Source: Anodontia alba
Lineage: Eukaryota > Mollusca > Bivalvia > Lucinida > Lucinidae
NCBI GenBank assembly: GCA_964016985.1
Contig: OZ024831.1
Coordinates: 21,690,609-21,754,608 of the forward strand
Direction of reading: 5' to 3'
DNA length: 64,000 bases
Shown here: piece after piece, positions 23,264 to 33,317 of the stretch
Numbering within the stretch: the first letter of the stretch is position 1
How the letters are laid out: each line of letters begins with the position of its first letter
Notes under the pieces: generated by a model
Seen by the model: the letters and a program-made list of their open reading frames with translations, nothing else
Database searches by the model: none
What the model was told of the DNA's origin: nothing
Made by a program: the position numbers and the translations under genes

Positions 23264-23692
23264 CTTTGGTACTAAAACTACCGTACTGTAAACGCATGTT
23301 ATTTCGTGTAATTTCATATTAAAGATCTTTCAATTTGGATAAAGGATATTGTTTAATAGAAAGTTTGCGTTAATTAGAAAATGATACTGATAATGCAACT
23401 TACTATGACCTTATCTTAAAATAAATTTAATTTCTTTTATTATTTAGAATTTGGCATCCTTCTAACTACTCATAATTTAGTCATTGTATGTTTCTTGCTG
23501 CTTAGAATTATCAAGATTATTCGTCTTTGTAGCCTTATTCCCGTACATTTCTAAGTACAGTCGAACCTCAATAGTTCGAACACCGACGGCTCGTTTCCCA
23601 TGGCTAATTCGAACTCATTTTTGAGTCCCTACGAAATTCTTCTGCTAGCTCAAGAAAACAAATATTTAGGGAAAATTTTCTTATTTTATCAT
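23264..23692. other. Intron sequence, nothing recognised
   Basis: AT-rich, without exon or repeat signal. Confidence 0.4.
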
Positions 23693-23775
23693 GAAATTGT
23701 ATGTTGTGTGTACTCATTAGAATCGCCTCATCGAGGCGATTCTAATGAGTACACTCAACATACAATTGTCCTGAA
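23693..23775. repeat. Central palindrome of an ACGAAAAC-type MITE, variant
   Basis: TGTACTCATTAGAATCGCCT / AGGCGATTCTAATGAGTACA with outer arms ATTGTATGTTGTG / CAACATACAAT. Confidence 0.75.
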
Positions 23776-23962
23776 GGAAATAAAATAAATCCCTTAATTA
23801 TCGCTGTTTGCTTCCTGACCTGGCGCCATGATTAACCCTCAGTGGCTCGAACTACCAATGTCTCGAACAATTTTCTACGTTCGTCTACTCTGTACCGGTG
23901 AGTTCACCGGTATGATCTGCGATGACGCCATAGCCATCGCAATACAACAGATATCGCCTACC

Positions 23963-24550
23963 TATGGTGGCATATTTCTGCCACGAGGTAGCTAGATAGC
24001 TATCGCGATAATATTCTTAATTTTCCAGAAAATAAAAAGTTTTCCTGAAAACATTATCGCAATAACTTGAATTATCTAAATATGTTTTTTAATTTCCAGA
24101 AAATATTCTAACGCAAAATTTCGTGATACTGCTCGGAACTGACATTAGTATCTAGATAAAATTATCGCGATAATTTTTTTCATGGTAGCGAGGTAGCTAT
24201 AAATAGAACACAAGCGGATATGACATTCTGGGATTTCTACGCACCGATTGGCGATTACCTAGTACAAACTCTTACCTTAAAAGTCGCTGGTAAATACCCT
24301 CGGTGAATTTCAACAGTATAAACAAAGGTATTCCGATTTCGGTTCTATCTATAGATAACAGAAAATAAATGGCAGCTCTGGGCACTAACGCAAAAAATAT
24401 CGCGATAATACTGTAAACTTTCGCGATAATATTTCCAGAAAACTTTAACTATTAAGATAATCTTTTCAGGAAACTTCGAAATATCAAGATAATTATTGAA
24501 AGTATCGTGATAGCTACCTAGCTATCTCGTGGCAGAAATATGCCACCATA
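23963..24550. mobile_element. 588-bp TIR element abutting a ZP splice donor
   Basis: Terminal inverted repeats of about 50 bp start TATGGTGGCATATTTCTGCC and continue ACGAGGTAGCTAG. Flanking hexamers CCTACC (23957-23962 and 24551-24556) fit a 6-bp target duplication. Inside are many ATCGCGATAAT motifs in both orientations. No transposase, so non-autonomous. On the minus strand the duplicated GGTAGG contains the donor of the ZP exon at 24733-24556. Confidence 0.85.
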
Positions 24551-24555
24551 CCTAC

Positions 24556-24733
24556 CTCCTCCAGAATGGAGTTTTTCTAAAATACCATCCTCGACGACGC
24601 TCAGTCCAACACTAACTTGAGTATGAAATACAAAATGGTCATCTTCAGCCATGTTCCCATCGTGTGACCGCTGTTCAGGTGACCCGTTTCTTTTCTCATC
24701 CAGTGATCTCTTGTCCGGCCCGCCTGGGCACGT
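24556..24733 (-). CDS. ZP protein, exon after ZP-C core (cleavage region)
   Basis: Acceptor TGTATTTTTGTCTTCAG, donor GGAG|GTAGGT. It starts in phase 0 right after ...TACDL of the previous exon and gives TCPGGPDKRSLDEKR, so the last two ZP cysteines straddle the intron. The dibasic DKR and EKR sites lie where ZP precursors are normally cleaved, although a full R-X-K/R-R furin site is not seen. A stretch FVFHTQVSVGLSVV may be the external hydrophobic patch. It ends in phase 1 (GGA GGA G), completed by the exon at 14797. Confidence 0.82.
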
Positions 24734-24855
24734 CTGAAGACAAAAATACAACAGAACGAGAGGAGAGATATTGTCATTCATTTAACCCTTAAACTGCCAA
24801 TTACAACGATTGTCGTCTGCTTTCTCACCTGCTTGTGATTTTAAAAATCATTTCT

Positions 24856-24923
24856 GCAAACAGTGTGGACCCAGATCAGACTGTTCCTTAAGGAGCAGTC
24901 TGATCTGGGTCCACACTGTTTGC
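24856..24923. repeat. Perfect-arm palindrome of the GCAAACAGTG family
   Basis: GCAAACAGTGTGGACCCAGA and its inverted copy TCTGGGTCCACACTGTTTGC enclose CAGACTGTTCC / GGAGCAGTCTG. It is inside a decayed TA-target MITE beginning AACCCTTAAACTGCC at 24783. Confidence 0.88.
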
Positions 24924-25087
24924 CTGAATGCAAAATTAGGTTTGAAAAGTTTGCAAGAATATTCAGCAGACGGTATAAACAGACGATACGGTAAGTAGTA
25001 TTTGTGTTTATTTATTTATTTTGATAGTTATCATAAACTCTTCATATCAAACGAATTGTTTTTATGTATGAACCATATCAGGAATAC

Positions 25088-25389
25088 GTTTGTGTTGAGG
25101 TTTACGGCCCAGTCAACCCAATGGGGTCATGTCGAGCGCGGTCAGTTTACCTAACCACACGTTTACTGGGCAGGCTTAGTCCTCTAAGCGGTTAACCAGT
25201 ATTGTGCACATTCTTTCGCCAGAAACTGACAACTGCCCTTCTTGAATCAGCGGAAGGGAGAGAATGACCGTAGAAAATATTTCACGATCAATCTCCACGA
25301 AAGAATGTTGCCGACCTCGGCGGGGGTTGAACCCGCGACCTCCTGGTTTCCAGTCGGACGGCGCATCCAACTGAGCCACCGAGGCCGGC
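25088..25389 (-). mobile_element. tRNA-derived SINE, full length, with imperfect TSD
   Basis: Inverted copy of the 22943 element, from the (TTTG) tail to GCCGGC. Flanking ATCAGGAATAC (25077-25087) and ATCAGGAACAC (25390-25400) form an 11-bp duplication with one mismatch. Confidence 0.95.
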
Positions 25390-25724
25390 ATCAGGAACAC
25401 ATATGTGAGGTGTGAAGCTTCCTTAGAGCAATGGGGATGCCTTGATCAGTTTAACGTACTAAAGACGCAAACGCTTTGTCCCAAAATAATGCAAGTTTAA
25501 TTGGACTACTGAGCATTTAAGTGCTTTTTCTCTCGATGGAAAATTGTATAACCCGTTTATATTTTTGTGAAATATGTCAGAGTTTGGTAACAAAGTCAAC
25601 TGCAATCTCCACTATCCTTCGTTTAAAATCGTACTTCGGGAAAAGAGATGTGAAGAATCACTTGTTATAGGGACTGTACAGTCAGCCGAGATCTACGATA
25701 CTTTATTTTGTAAAGTGACTCATA

Positions 25725-25992
25725 ACGAAAACATACCTATATAATTTCGACCCCCTTAAACCCCACTTTTATATAGTAAAACTGGGGTTTAAGGGGGTAT
25801 ACATTATTTTTTCTTATTTCTGCTCAAAAACATAGATTGTGGGTACTCGTTAAAACCGCCTCGGCGAGGCGTTTCTATCAGGTACCCACAATCTATGTTT
25901 TGAGCAGAAATATGAAAAATATCAGATTTTTATCCCGAAAACTTTCAGTTTTTTGGGGGCTGAAATTTTCAATATATTCGAACAGGCGTGTT
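25725..25992. mobile_element. ACGAAAAC-end MITE, near full length
   Basis: Left end ACGAAAACATACCTATATAA, a side hairpin (AACCCCACTTTTATATAG / AAAACTGGGGTT), the central palindrome at about 25820-25910 and right end TCGAACAGGCGTGTT, which lacks the last few bases. Confidence 0.88.
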
Positions 25993-26065
25993 ATCCTAAT
26001 GTTAAAATACCTGTGGTTTATACAGAAGAACGAAAAAAGGAAGTTTAACACAAAGATAATTAATT

Positions 26066-26204
26066 GAAGGGATATGAGACTGACTTGTTTGACCAGATCA
26101 TTAGAAGACAGATTTGGGAGATCCTCCCTCAGAATGTTGAGTTTCGTTACTATAATTCGAATGCTCTTTTAGATACTGAGAATCCCATTAAGCTTATCTT
26201 TCAA
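26066..26204 (+). CDS. Weak exon candidate, plus strand, unknown protein
   Basis: An open stretch reading YETDLFDQIIRRQIWEILP and ...NPIKLIFQ runs into the donor CAAG|GTAAAT, phase 1. Joining it to an acceptor at 26949 (CGATTTCAG|GAGCTG) keeps the frame for 37 more codons to a stop. The upstream acceptor (AATTGAAG) has no pyrimidine tract. The pair lies antisense in a ZP intron. I do not recognise the peptide; it could be a fossil exon or chance. Confidence 0.22.
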
Positions 26205-26950
26205 GGTAAATCTACAGACATATTTCCAGTGCTTTTAGCTTAATGTGTTTGTTAGGTTATTACGACCAATGTCGGCAGTGTAATCTCTGAAGTACAGTGC
26301 TGCTTAGATGCATGTTCTGATATATATCTCCAAACTTTGTTGTCATTTCGCAAACACTTAGCTTAAATTTCAGGCAATCGTAATACCATATTCAACCTAA
26401 TAAGCGCACATACCATAAAAAGCGCATACCTACTTTTTTTTTAATATGGAAAATCGTCTTAATAAGCCCCAGTCACGTGTGAGCTTATCATAAAGAGTTT
26501 TTTATTCCTAAACTGTTGGCGTTTTTGACAATGTTAAACGCACAGTGCGTTTGTTAGGTCGAATACGATAACATTTGTATCAATTTTGTAGGGAGTTTTT
26601 TTTTTTTTTTTTTTTTTTTGTTTTTTTTTTCTTTCATGTCCATGTCAGGACTATATTGTTTCTATGAACGCTTACAGAAACGTAATATGAAGGGATTGTA
26701 AAACGTACGTATTCATCATTTTAACAAGACCATACGATGAGGACCCTTAATATTTGTAGATTGTGGAAATCGTTAGGACCGTCTGTGCGAGGCTGTTCTA
26801 ACAAGTAACCACAATCTATGTTTTGATAGAAATAAGAATTAAATCACAATTTTTCTTCCAAAAACTCTCATTTTTTACAATTGTAGAAATTATTCTTTAT
26901 AACGCAATGTTTTAGTCGCATCCCACCTGAATTTTGTTTTCGATTTCAGG
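26205..26950. other. Intron sequence with MITE palindrome and T tract
   Basis: A decayed ACGAAAAC-type palindrome lies at 26750-26837 and a T-rich tract at 26594-26640. Nothing else recognised. Confidence 0.5.
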
Positions 26951-27062
26951 AGCTGTCCATTTGATTATCCCAAAGGTTCGATCAAAGACCAAAACAAAGT
27001 CGGCCGAAATAAGCAACCTCGCTGCGCCAAGCAAATGCAATAGGAGTGTACGTGACTTGTGA
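26951..27062 (+). CDS. Weak terminal exon candidate paired with 26066-26204
   Basis: The acceptor TTTTGTTTTCGATTTCAG is good. In the frame set by the 26204 donor the segment reads GAVHLIIPKVRSKTKTK, continues basic and Ser/Ala-rich, and stops at TGA. A second frame is also open for about 30 codons, which weakens the case. Confidence 0.22.
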
Positions 27063-28009
27063 TCTTAAAGCAATGAGACAAAAATCCTTGCTGAAGTCAG
27101 ACTGAACATAGACATTACATAGTATAAATTTTGTTGGACTGACAAGTACAAGACTGCAACCTAGCAGCGATCAATCCGGGCACATATTGGGCGCATGTGG
27201 TGTATTCATCTCGTGTATTCAACACATGAGTATGGACAAAACCAAAAGCTTTCTTTCGATGCAAATTTTATCGTATAAAAGTAGATCTTTATCTTAACTT
27301 ACTTCTAAAAATTCGCAGGAAAGCAAGATTCATTCGCCTAATGATTTACTCTCCTTGTTGTTGTTTTGCCTGGCGGTTTATTCTAAGGTAAATTAGCAAA
27401 ATTTTGTCATGATTTAACGCAAAACTTATGCCAAAAAAGGTTTATTCTATTCAATGGTTATAAAACAAAATCGAAAAATTCCATTTTGCCCATGGTAAAA
27501 ATGGCTTCAATTTATGCAAAAATCGATAGGGTAGATAGTTTAGATGCAGGTTTTCAACAAGTTCCACTTGTTCAAAATTCTGAAATGTTCACAATATTGT
27601 TATGGACCATCAATAATTCAAAAAGAGTAAAGAAAAATAAAAAAAAATAATTTCCAATAAAAAGTTTCCAAAAATCCAGTTTACTACAGAAATTGCATGT
27701 CAGACCAATTTTGGCCGTAAAACTAACTTTACAACAAATATATGAAAACAAAGCGCAGAAACAGAAAATACAAATGGTTCCAGATAAGATATGGTCAATC
27801 AGAACAAAACATTTTTAGTTAGAATAAAACGCCAGGCGAAAAACATTCTTTCCAAAGGATGTCGAAAAAGACACTAAAAACATGGTGATAGTTGTGTACG
27901 ATGTGAGGTAACAGCTATTCAATTTTAGGATCAGTATGTTATCAGTTAGATTTCATTGGATTTGTTAAAGTGGATAATCTGGCAATAATTCCGGGATAAT
28001 TTCTTATTT
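27063..28009. other. Intron sequence, nothing recognised
   Basis: AT-rich. The phrase GCCAGGCG / CGCCTGGC occurs in opposite orientations near 27372 and 27830, possibly the ends of a degraded element. No exon seen. Confidence 0.4.
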
Positions 28010-28090
28010 CTCCATATAAATATGTTGTGGGTACTTATTAGAAGCGCCTCAGCGAGGCGCTTCTAATGAGCACCACAACATATGTTTTAT
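28010..28090. repeat. Central palindrome of an ACGAAAAC-type MITE, variant
   Basis: TACTTATTAGAAGCGCCTC / GAGGCGCTTCTAATGAGCAC flanked by ATATGTTGTGG / CCACAACATAT. Confidence 0.75.
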
Positions 28091-28183
28091 GACGAATTCG
28101 AATAAAATCATCACCAAACATTCCTCCTTAACAAGTCCTCTGCTTCTGGTTTGAGAATATTTAGGATAATTATGGTAACTTAC

Positions 28184-28352
28184 CAGATCACAAGCAGTTG
28201 ACGCCCCCTCTTTACACCCAAGAATGCGGCAGAGAATTATAATCTCATCACTGTTGGCGAACCGAAAGGCATATAGCCGGGTCGCTAGTTGTTGTTTGTT
28301 TGTTGGCGAGTCATAATCAAAGTGGTGTACAAGGTATGTGTCAAGGCTACAT
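28184..28352 (-). CDS. ZP protein, ZP-C core exon
   Basis: Acceptor GTTTTCATTTACAG, donor CTG|GTAAGT (strong). One base completes the glycine codon from the previous exon, then 56 codons: CSLDTYLVHHFDYD, ...QLATRLYAFRFANSDEIII, LCRILGCKEGASTACDL. The F-x-F strand followed by x-x-C-x-x-x-x-C and a further Cys is the diagnostic ZP-C pattern, and this exon is the main reason for the family call. It ends in phase 0, joining TCPGG of the next exon. Confidence 0.9.
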
Positions 28353-28530
28353 CTGTAAATGAAAACGTTAAACGTTAATACCCCGCCACGAACGTGCGGC
28401 GGATAGATAACTGTCTAAAACCGACGAAATGCCCATTAGTAATTCTAAACCAGACCTCCACAATATAAACTGACGTCAGGGGTGCAGTGAAAAGAGAGTT
28501 ATCTGAAAAAAAATCTGGACTGGGACGTTG

Positions 28531-28597
28531 GCAAATTGCGCAGACCCAGATCAGACGCCGCTTTATGCGGCGTCTGATCTGGGTCTGCACTGTTTTC
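28531..28597. repeat. Palindrome of the GCAAACAGTG family
   Basis: GCGCAGACCCAGATCAGACG / CGTCTGATCTGGGTCTGCAC around CCGCTTTATGCGG. A partial second copy of the right arm follows near 28608. Confidence 0.82.
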
Positions 28598-29060
28598 CGA
28601 CGTTCCAGTCCAGTCTAATCAGGGTCTGCTCCGTTTGCTGAAATTACCAGGAAATTAAGGATTAAATGAAACGGTCTTAAGTCCCCATTCAGGACCAGTT
28701 TCCCAGCCTACACTCAGGGACAATTGACCTACCAGTGCTGTCAGTGCTTTGATTATGAAAAATTCTTTTTCATAACACATCGTCCTGAGGAGATAAATAT
28801 AATTTATCTATGACGTTTCATGATAATATCTCATATGGCTCAGAAGGGCCAGACACGAACTCTCACCAAGGGCAGATAACTCAAACACGGAAAGCGAAAG
28901 TTGTAATTCTTGGTCGTCCTGATGAGACATGTTCATCTATCAAGTTTCATGACTATCTCATGGTTAAGGAGTTATGGTTCCGAACTAAGTTTGACCTTTA
29001 ACATAAACACACATTCAAAATTTACATGGACATAGACAGGGGACACTCCCCTCCCTCCCC
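28598..29060. other. Intron sequence; relic of an AACTC-type tandem unit
   Basis: Contains AAGGGCAGATAACTCAAACA and GGTTAAGGAGTTATGGTTC (28868-28980), phrases typical of the tandem arrays elsewhere here. No exon seen. Confidence 0.45.
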
Positions 29061-29061
29061 C

Positions 29062-29063
<2 letters not shown>

Positions 29064-29094
<31 letters not shown>

Positions 29095-29118
29095 ACACGC
29101 ACACACACACACATACAC
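29064..29118. repeat. (CA)n microsatellite
   Basis: ACACAC run of about 55 bp with minor interruptions. Confidence 0.95.
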
Positions 29119-29399
29119 ACAGAGGCGGCAATCAATCATCAAGCCTTGATAATATAACGTTTGAAAAACTGACGCAGACGGCCAAAAACATACAAAAGAA
29201 CAAATGAATGCATGTTCTTGCAAACGAAATGACGAACGAAGAAGCAAGAACAATATAATGTATACTCATTTGCCTTTCACCATTCTTCGAATGGCGGTGC
29301 ATAAAAAAGTGATTAGAAAGGGTTTTTTTTTTTTTATTTCATTCTGGTCCTTCTGCGAAACCCGAGTGACTTCAAAATCCCATTTTGTACAATTATCGT

Positions 29400-29815
29400 T
29401 CCCGTAGAACTGCATTTTACATTAATACATTATTCGCACGCACTAGAAATTTCCAAGTCTTTCCCATTGTACTGCATTTCATGCCAATGCATTCTTCTCA
29501 CGGACTAGAAATTTCCAAGTTTTTCCCCAAAGAACTGCATTTCACGCCAATGCATTCTTCCCACGGACTAGAAATTTCCAAGTCGTTCCCAACGAACTGC
29601 ATTTGACGCCAATACATTCTTCGCACGGACTTGAAATTTCGTTTCCAATGAGCTGCATTTAACACCAATACATTCTTCTCACGACCTAGAAATTTCCAAG
29701 TCGTTCCAAGTGAGCTGCCTTTAACACCAAGAGATTCTTCGCACGGTCTAGAAAGTTTCATATTGTTTCCAAAGAACTGCATTTCTTCGCACGAACTAGA
29801 AATTTCTAAGTACAT
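29400..29815. repeat. ~62-bp minisatellite, seven units
   Basis: Units share ACTAGAAATTTCCAAGTC, GAACTGCATTTCACGCCAA and TGCATTCTTC.CACGG, with starts near 29442, 29504, 29567, 29629, 29684, 29747 and 29795. It ends only a few bases from the donor of the ZP exon at 29818. Confidence 0.92.
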
Positions 29816-29817
29816 AC

Positions 29818-29959
29818 CCATTTAGTATAATATCAATACTGTCGTTTCCTGCTCCAGAAATTGCACTGCAGTTTAATGGTAGTGCTATATACTCATCTGA
29901 AAGTATAGTTATTACTGGTAGAGTGCCTACTGTCCTGTCGACCACTCGGAAAGACCTGT
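29818..29959 (-). CDS. ZP protein, start of ZP-C subdomain
   Basis: Donor AATGG|GTATGT. The frame reads RSFRVVDRTVGTLPVITILS, then DEYIALPLNCSAISGAG and NDSIDIILNG, the last G shared with the next exon. LPLNCSA supplies the first ZP-C cysteine. The left boundary is uncertain by four bases: 29959 (CAAG|AC, matching the strong upstream donor at 34606) or 29955 (ACAG|G, needing a weaker GT four bases on). Either keeps the frame and changes one residue. Upstream pyrimidine content is low. Confidence 0.8.
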
Positions 29960-30476
29960 CTTGCTCGACGTTTTATTTTAATTGCAAATATTGACCTTAT
30001 CTTACCAGAAACCATTTGTCTGTTCTGTTTCTGTTTTGTTTCAAAATATTCATCCTAAAAATAAATTTACAACCAAAAAATGATCTGACCTGTGCAATAT
30101 CTATAGTAAAGTGATATTTCAGATTTTTTACCTAAGTAAATATTTTGATATTCTTTGCTGATTCCTAATTATTGAATTTTCGTGACAATATTGAGAAAAT
30201 ATCAGAACATTTGGACAAGCAGAATTTGCACCCTGTCTCCAATTCATCTAACTTATCGGTTTCTGTATAATTTGCGGCCATTTTATTATGAGAAAAACTG
30301 AACATACTCGAATCTTAAAAAACAATGATTAGAATAAAACTTTGTCTGCGTAGGTATGTACGATAGATGGTTTAATATCAAATCTTTACAACAGTTTGCA
30401 AATTTACTTCTGTATAAAGCGCCAGGCAGAAAATGACTTTCCGAAAGATATCAAAATAGATCAAACATGCAGCATT
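29960..30476. other. Intron sequence, nothing recognised
   Basis: AT-rich, no repeat or exon signal. Confidence 0.4.
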
Positions 30477-30724
30477 ACGAAAACACGCCTATTCAAATAT
30501 ATAGAAAATTTCTCCTCCAAAAACTGAAAACTTTCAGATAAAAAAAACACGATATTTTTCACATTTCTGCTCAAAACATAGATTGTGGGTACTCGTTAGA
30601 ACCGCCTCGCTGAGGCGGTTCTAACGAGTACCCACAATCTATGTTTTGAGCAGAAATATGAAAAACAAGCAAATTCCATGGGGAATTTATGTCCCCCGCC
30701 TAATTTTTATTTGAGGTGTTAAAA

Positions 30725-32452
30725 ATGGTAAAGTTAACCAGAGGACCACTGGTCCTGTATCAAATACCTAAGTATTGAAGCAGGAAACCAGTGATAAAAA
30801 ATAATTTCAAGATTCTGAAAAAAACCACATGCATATCTTCAGACCATCCTTAAAGCACCTGTAAAGTTTCAAAGGATCGGCTTAAAACTGTGGTAGGAGT
30901 TACGGGGTCAAGGTACCTACTCCCTATACGCTTCTGTAGTATTAGAACTCAAAAAATGTCTAAGTTAAAAATGCAGAAAAAGTGGTAAAAAATTATTTCA
31001 GGATTCTGAAAAAACCACATGCATATCTTCAGGCCATCCTAAAAGCCCTTGTAAAGTTTCAAAAGGATCGGACAAAAACTGTGGGAGGAGTTAAGGGGAC
31101 AAGGTGCCTGCACCCTATATACTTCTGCAATATTAGAACTCAAAAAATGTCTAAGTTAAAAATGCAGAAAAAGTAAAAAAAAAAATATTTCAGGATTCTG
31201 AAAAATCCACCTGCATATTTTCAGGCCATCCTAAAAGCCAACGTAAAGTTTCAAAAGGATCGGCCAAAAACTGTGGGAGGAGTTAAGGGGACAAGGTACC
31301 TACTCCCTATAGACTTCTGTAAAATTAGAACTCAAAAAATGTCTAAGTTCAAAACGTGTAAAAAGTGATAAAAAATAATTTCAGGATTCTGAATAAACCA
31401 CATGCATATCTTCAGACCATCCTTAAAGCACCTGTACAGTTTCAAAAGGATCGGCCAAAAACTGTGGGAGGAGTTAAGGGGACAAGGTACCTGCTCCCTA
31501 TATACTCCTGTAGTATTAGAACTCAAAAAAATGTCTAAGTTAAAAATGCGGAAAAAGTAATAAAAAATTATTTCAGGATTCTGAAAAAACCACATGCATA
31601 TCTTCAGGCCATCCTGAAAGCCCATGTAAAGTTTCAAAAGGATCGACCAAAAACTGTGGGAGGAGTTAAGGGGACAAGGTACCTACTCCCTATACACTTC
31701 TGTATTACTAGAAATCGAAAAATGACTAAGTTAAAAATGCGGAAAAAGTAATAAAAAATTATTTCAGGATTCTGAACAAACCACATGCATATCTTCAGGC
31801 CATCCTTAAAACACCTGTAAAGTTTCAAAAGAATCGGCCAAAAACTGTGGGAGGAGTTAAGGGGACAAGGTACCTGCTTCCTATACACTTCTGTAGTATT
31901 AGAACTCAAAAAAAGTCTAAGTTAAAAATGCGGAAAAAGTAATAAAAAAATATTTCAGGATTCTGAAAAAACCACATGCATATCTTCAGGCCATCCTAAA
32001 AGCCTATGTAAAGTTTCAAAAGGATCGGCCAAAAACTGTGGGAGGAGTTAAGGGGACAAGGTACCTACTCCCTATACACTTCTGTAGTATTAGAACTCAA
32101 AAAATGTCTAAGTTAAAAATGCGGAAAAAGTGATAAAACATTATTTCAGGACTCTGAAAAAACCACATGCATATCTTCAGGCCATCCTAGAAGCCCATGT
32201 AAAGTTTCAAAATGATCGGCCAAAAACTGTGGGAGGAGTTAAGGGGACAAGGTACCTACTCCCTATAGACTTCTGTAATATTAGAACTCAAAAAATGTCT
32301 AAGTTAAAAATGCAGAAAAAGTGATAAAAAATTATTTCAGGATTCTGGAAAAACCACATGCATATTTTCAGACCATCCTTAAAACACCTGTAAAGTTTCA
32401 AAAGGATCGGACAGAAACTGTGGGAGGAGTTAAGGGGACAAAGTACCCACTA
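30725..32452. repeat. 191-bp tandem satellite, nine units
   Basis: GATTCTGAAAAAACCACATG recurs at 30811, 31002, 31194, 31385, 31577, 31768, 31959, 32150 and 32341, a spacing of 191-192 bp. Other shared phrases: GTAAAGTTTCAAAAGGATCG and TGTGGGAGGAGTTAAGGGG. The regular spacing and low divergence point to recent expansion. Open frames through it do not keep phase (191 is not a multiple of 3). Confidence 0.96.
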
Positions 32453-32462
32453 AAAACTCGGA

Positions 32463-32546
32463 ACCACGCACCACGCACCACGCGCCACGCACCACGCACC
32501 ACGCGCCACGCGCCACGCACCACGCACTACGCACCACGCCCCACGG
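32463..32546. repeat. CACGCACCA / CACGCGCCA microsatellite
   Basis: About nine short units of CCACGCACCACG type between the satellite and the terminal repeat of the Helentron-like element. Confidence 0.9.
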
Positions 32547-32720
32547 AAAACCAAAAACAGTGTCCCTCCACTTTTCTTAGAAAAGGCGGGGGACAATAAT
32601 GTATACCCCTCGAAACCCCAGTTTTACTATATAAAAGTGGGGTATAAGGGGGTCAAAATTATATAGGCATGTTTTCGTGATGGACCCGAAAGTCAACATG
32701 TGCAAAGTTTCAAAATGACA

Positions 32721-32885
32721 TGTGCGCCCAGCGAAGACTCCGCTCAGCCTGGGCATCCACCCAGTCAAATCAGTCTTCGCTGCCATTAGGAAAGCTTTGG
32801 TCCTTATCTACCTATGGAGCATACAGTAAAGACTGATCTGAGCGGATGCCCAGGCTGATCTGAGTCTTCGCTGGGTGCACACGTC
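32721..32885. repeat. Foldback element, about 165 bp
   Basis: CCCAGCGAAGACTC..CAGCCTGGGCATCC on the left and GGATGCCCAGGCTG..GAGTCTTCGCTGGG on the right, with a loop of about 65 bp. Confidence 0.78.
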
Positions 32886-33317
32886 TTTTTGTTGGTTTTG
32901 TCATGAGGTGGCTTAAATCATCTATACTGATGCTCTAGGTCTCGTCAACCAATGTTATATTACCTCTCAAGCTGTTTTCTGGGAAAAATCAGAAAATTGT
33001 TATCAAGTCGTCTGCTAAATATGCCCAGAGAGTGGTCTGGGTTAAAACAATAATGTATGGATAGTATCGTAAAAACTTCATTCGGCTATGGTCAAATTCT
33101 AGAATTTCGCCAATTTATTTATTTTTCAATATTTTACCAAACGAAAATCAAACTTTTATCGCAGCTTTTTGTTTAAGTTTTGTCCGTATGAATTGAAGTT
33201 AAACATCACAGTCAACAATGTTTCAGTCATGTGACAGTATCTGGATATGACTTTTGGGACAGATTATCTTTTACGAGTATAGTGCAGCCTCACTGCAGCA
33301 TCACGCTCCAGACACAC
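32886..33317. other. Intron sequence; MITE right half, no exon seen
   Basis: 32960-33040 is the right half of a CAGCAGAC-family MITE (TTTTCTGGGAAAAATC, GTCGTCTGCTAAATATGCCC, AGAGAGTGG). The rest is featureless. Confidence 0.45.

Larger units (their letters stand above)
30667..32595 (-). mobile_element. Helentron-like non-autonomous element carrying a 191-bp satellite
   Basis: Near each end is an exact inverted 11-mer, TGTCCCCCGCC at 30691-30701 and GGCGGGGGACA at 32585-32595. Outside the left one is a hairpin AAATTCC-ATGG-GGAATTT (30672-30689). Between are the 191-bp array and a CACGCACCA microsatellite. Subterminal inverted repeats, one terminal stem-loop, a central tandem array and insertion into a T run match the known layout of Helitron-like HINE/DINE elements. 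No Rep/helicase ORF, so non-autonomous. Orientation is inferred from the hairpin side. Confidence 0.6.
30477..32678. mobile_element. ACGAAAAC-end MITE split by a Helentron-like element
   Basis: Left part 30477-30666 (ACGAAAACACGCCTATTC, then the complete central palindrome at about 30565-30660). Right part 32596-32678 (ATAATGTATACCCC, the side hairpin and ATATAGGCATGTTTTCGT). Removing 30667-32595 restores a normal copy like that at 35743-36000. Confidence 0.87.

Noticed and set aside
30982..32599. Series of similar 64-100 codon frames suggesting a repetitive protein
   Set aside because: The 191-bp period is not a multiple of three and frames change between units, so it is satellite DNA.
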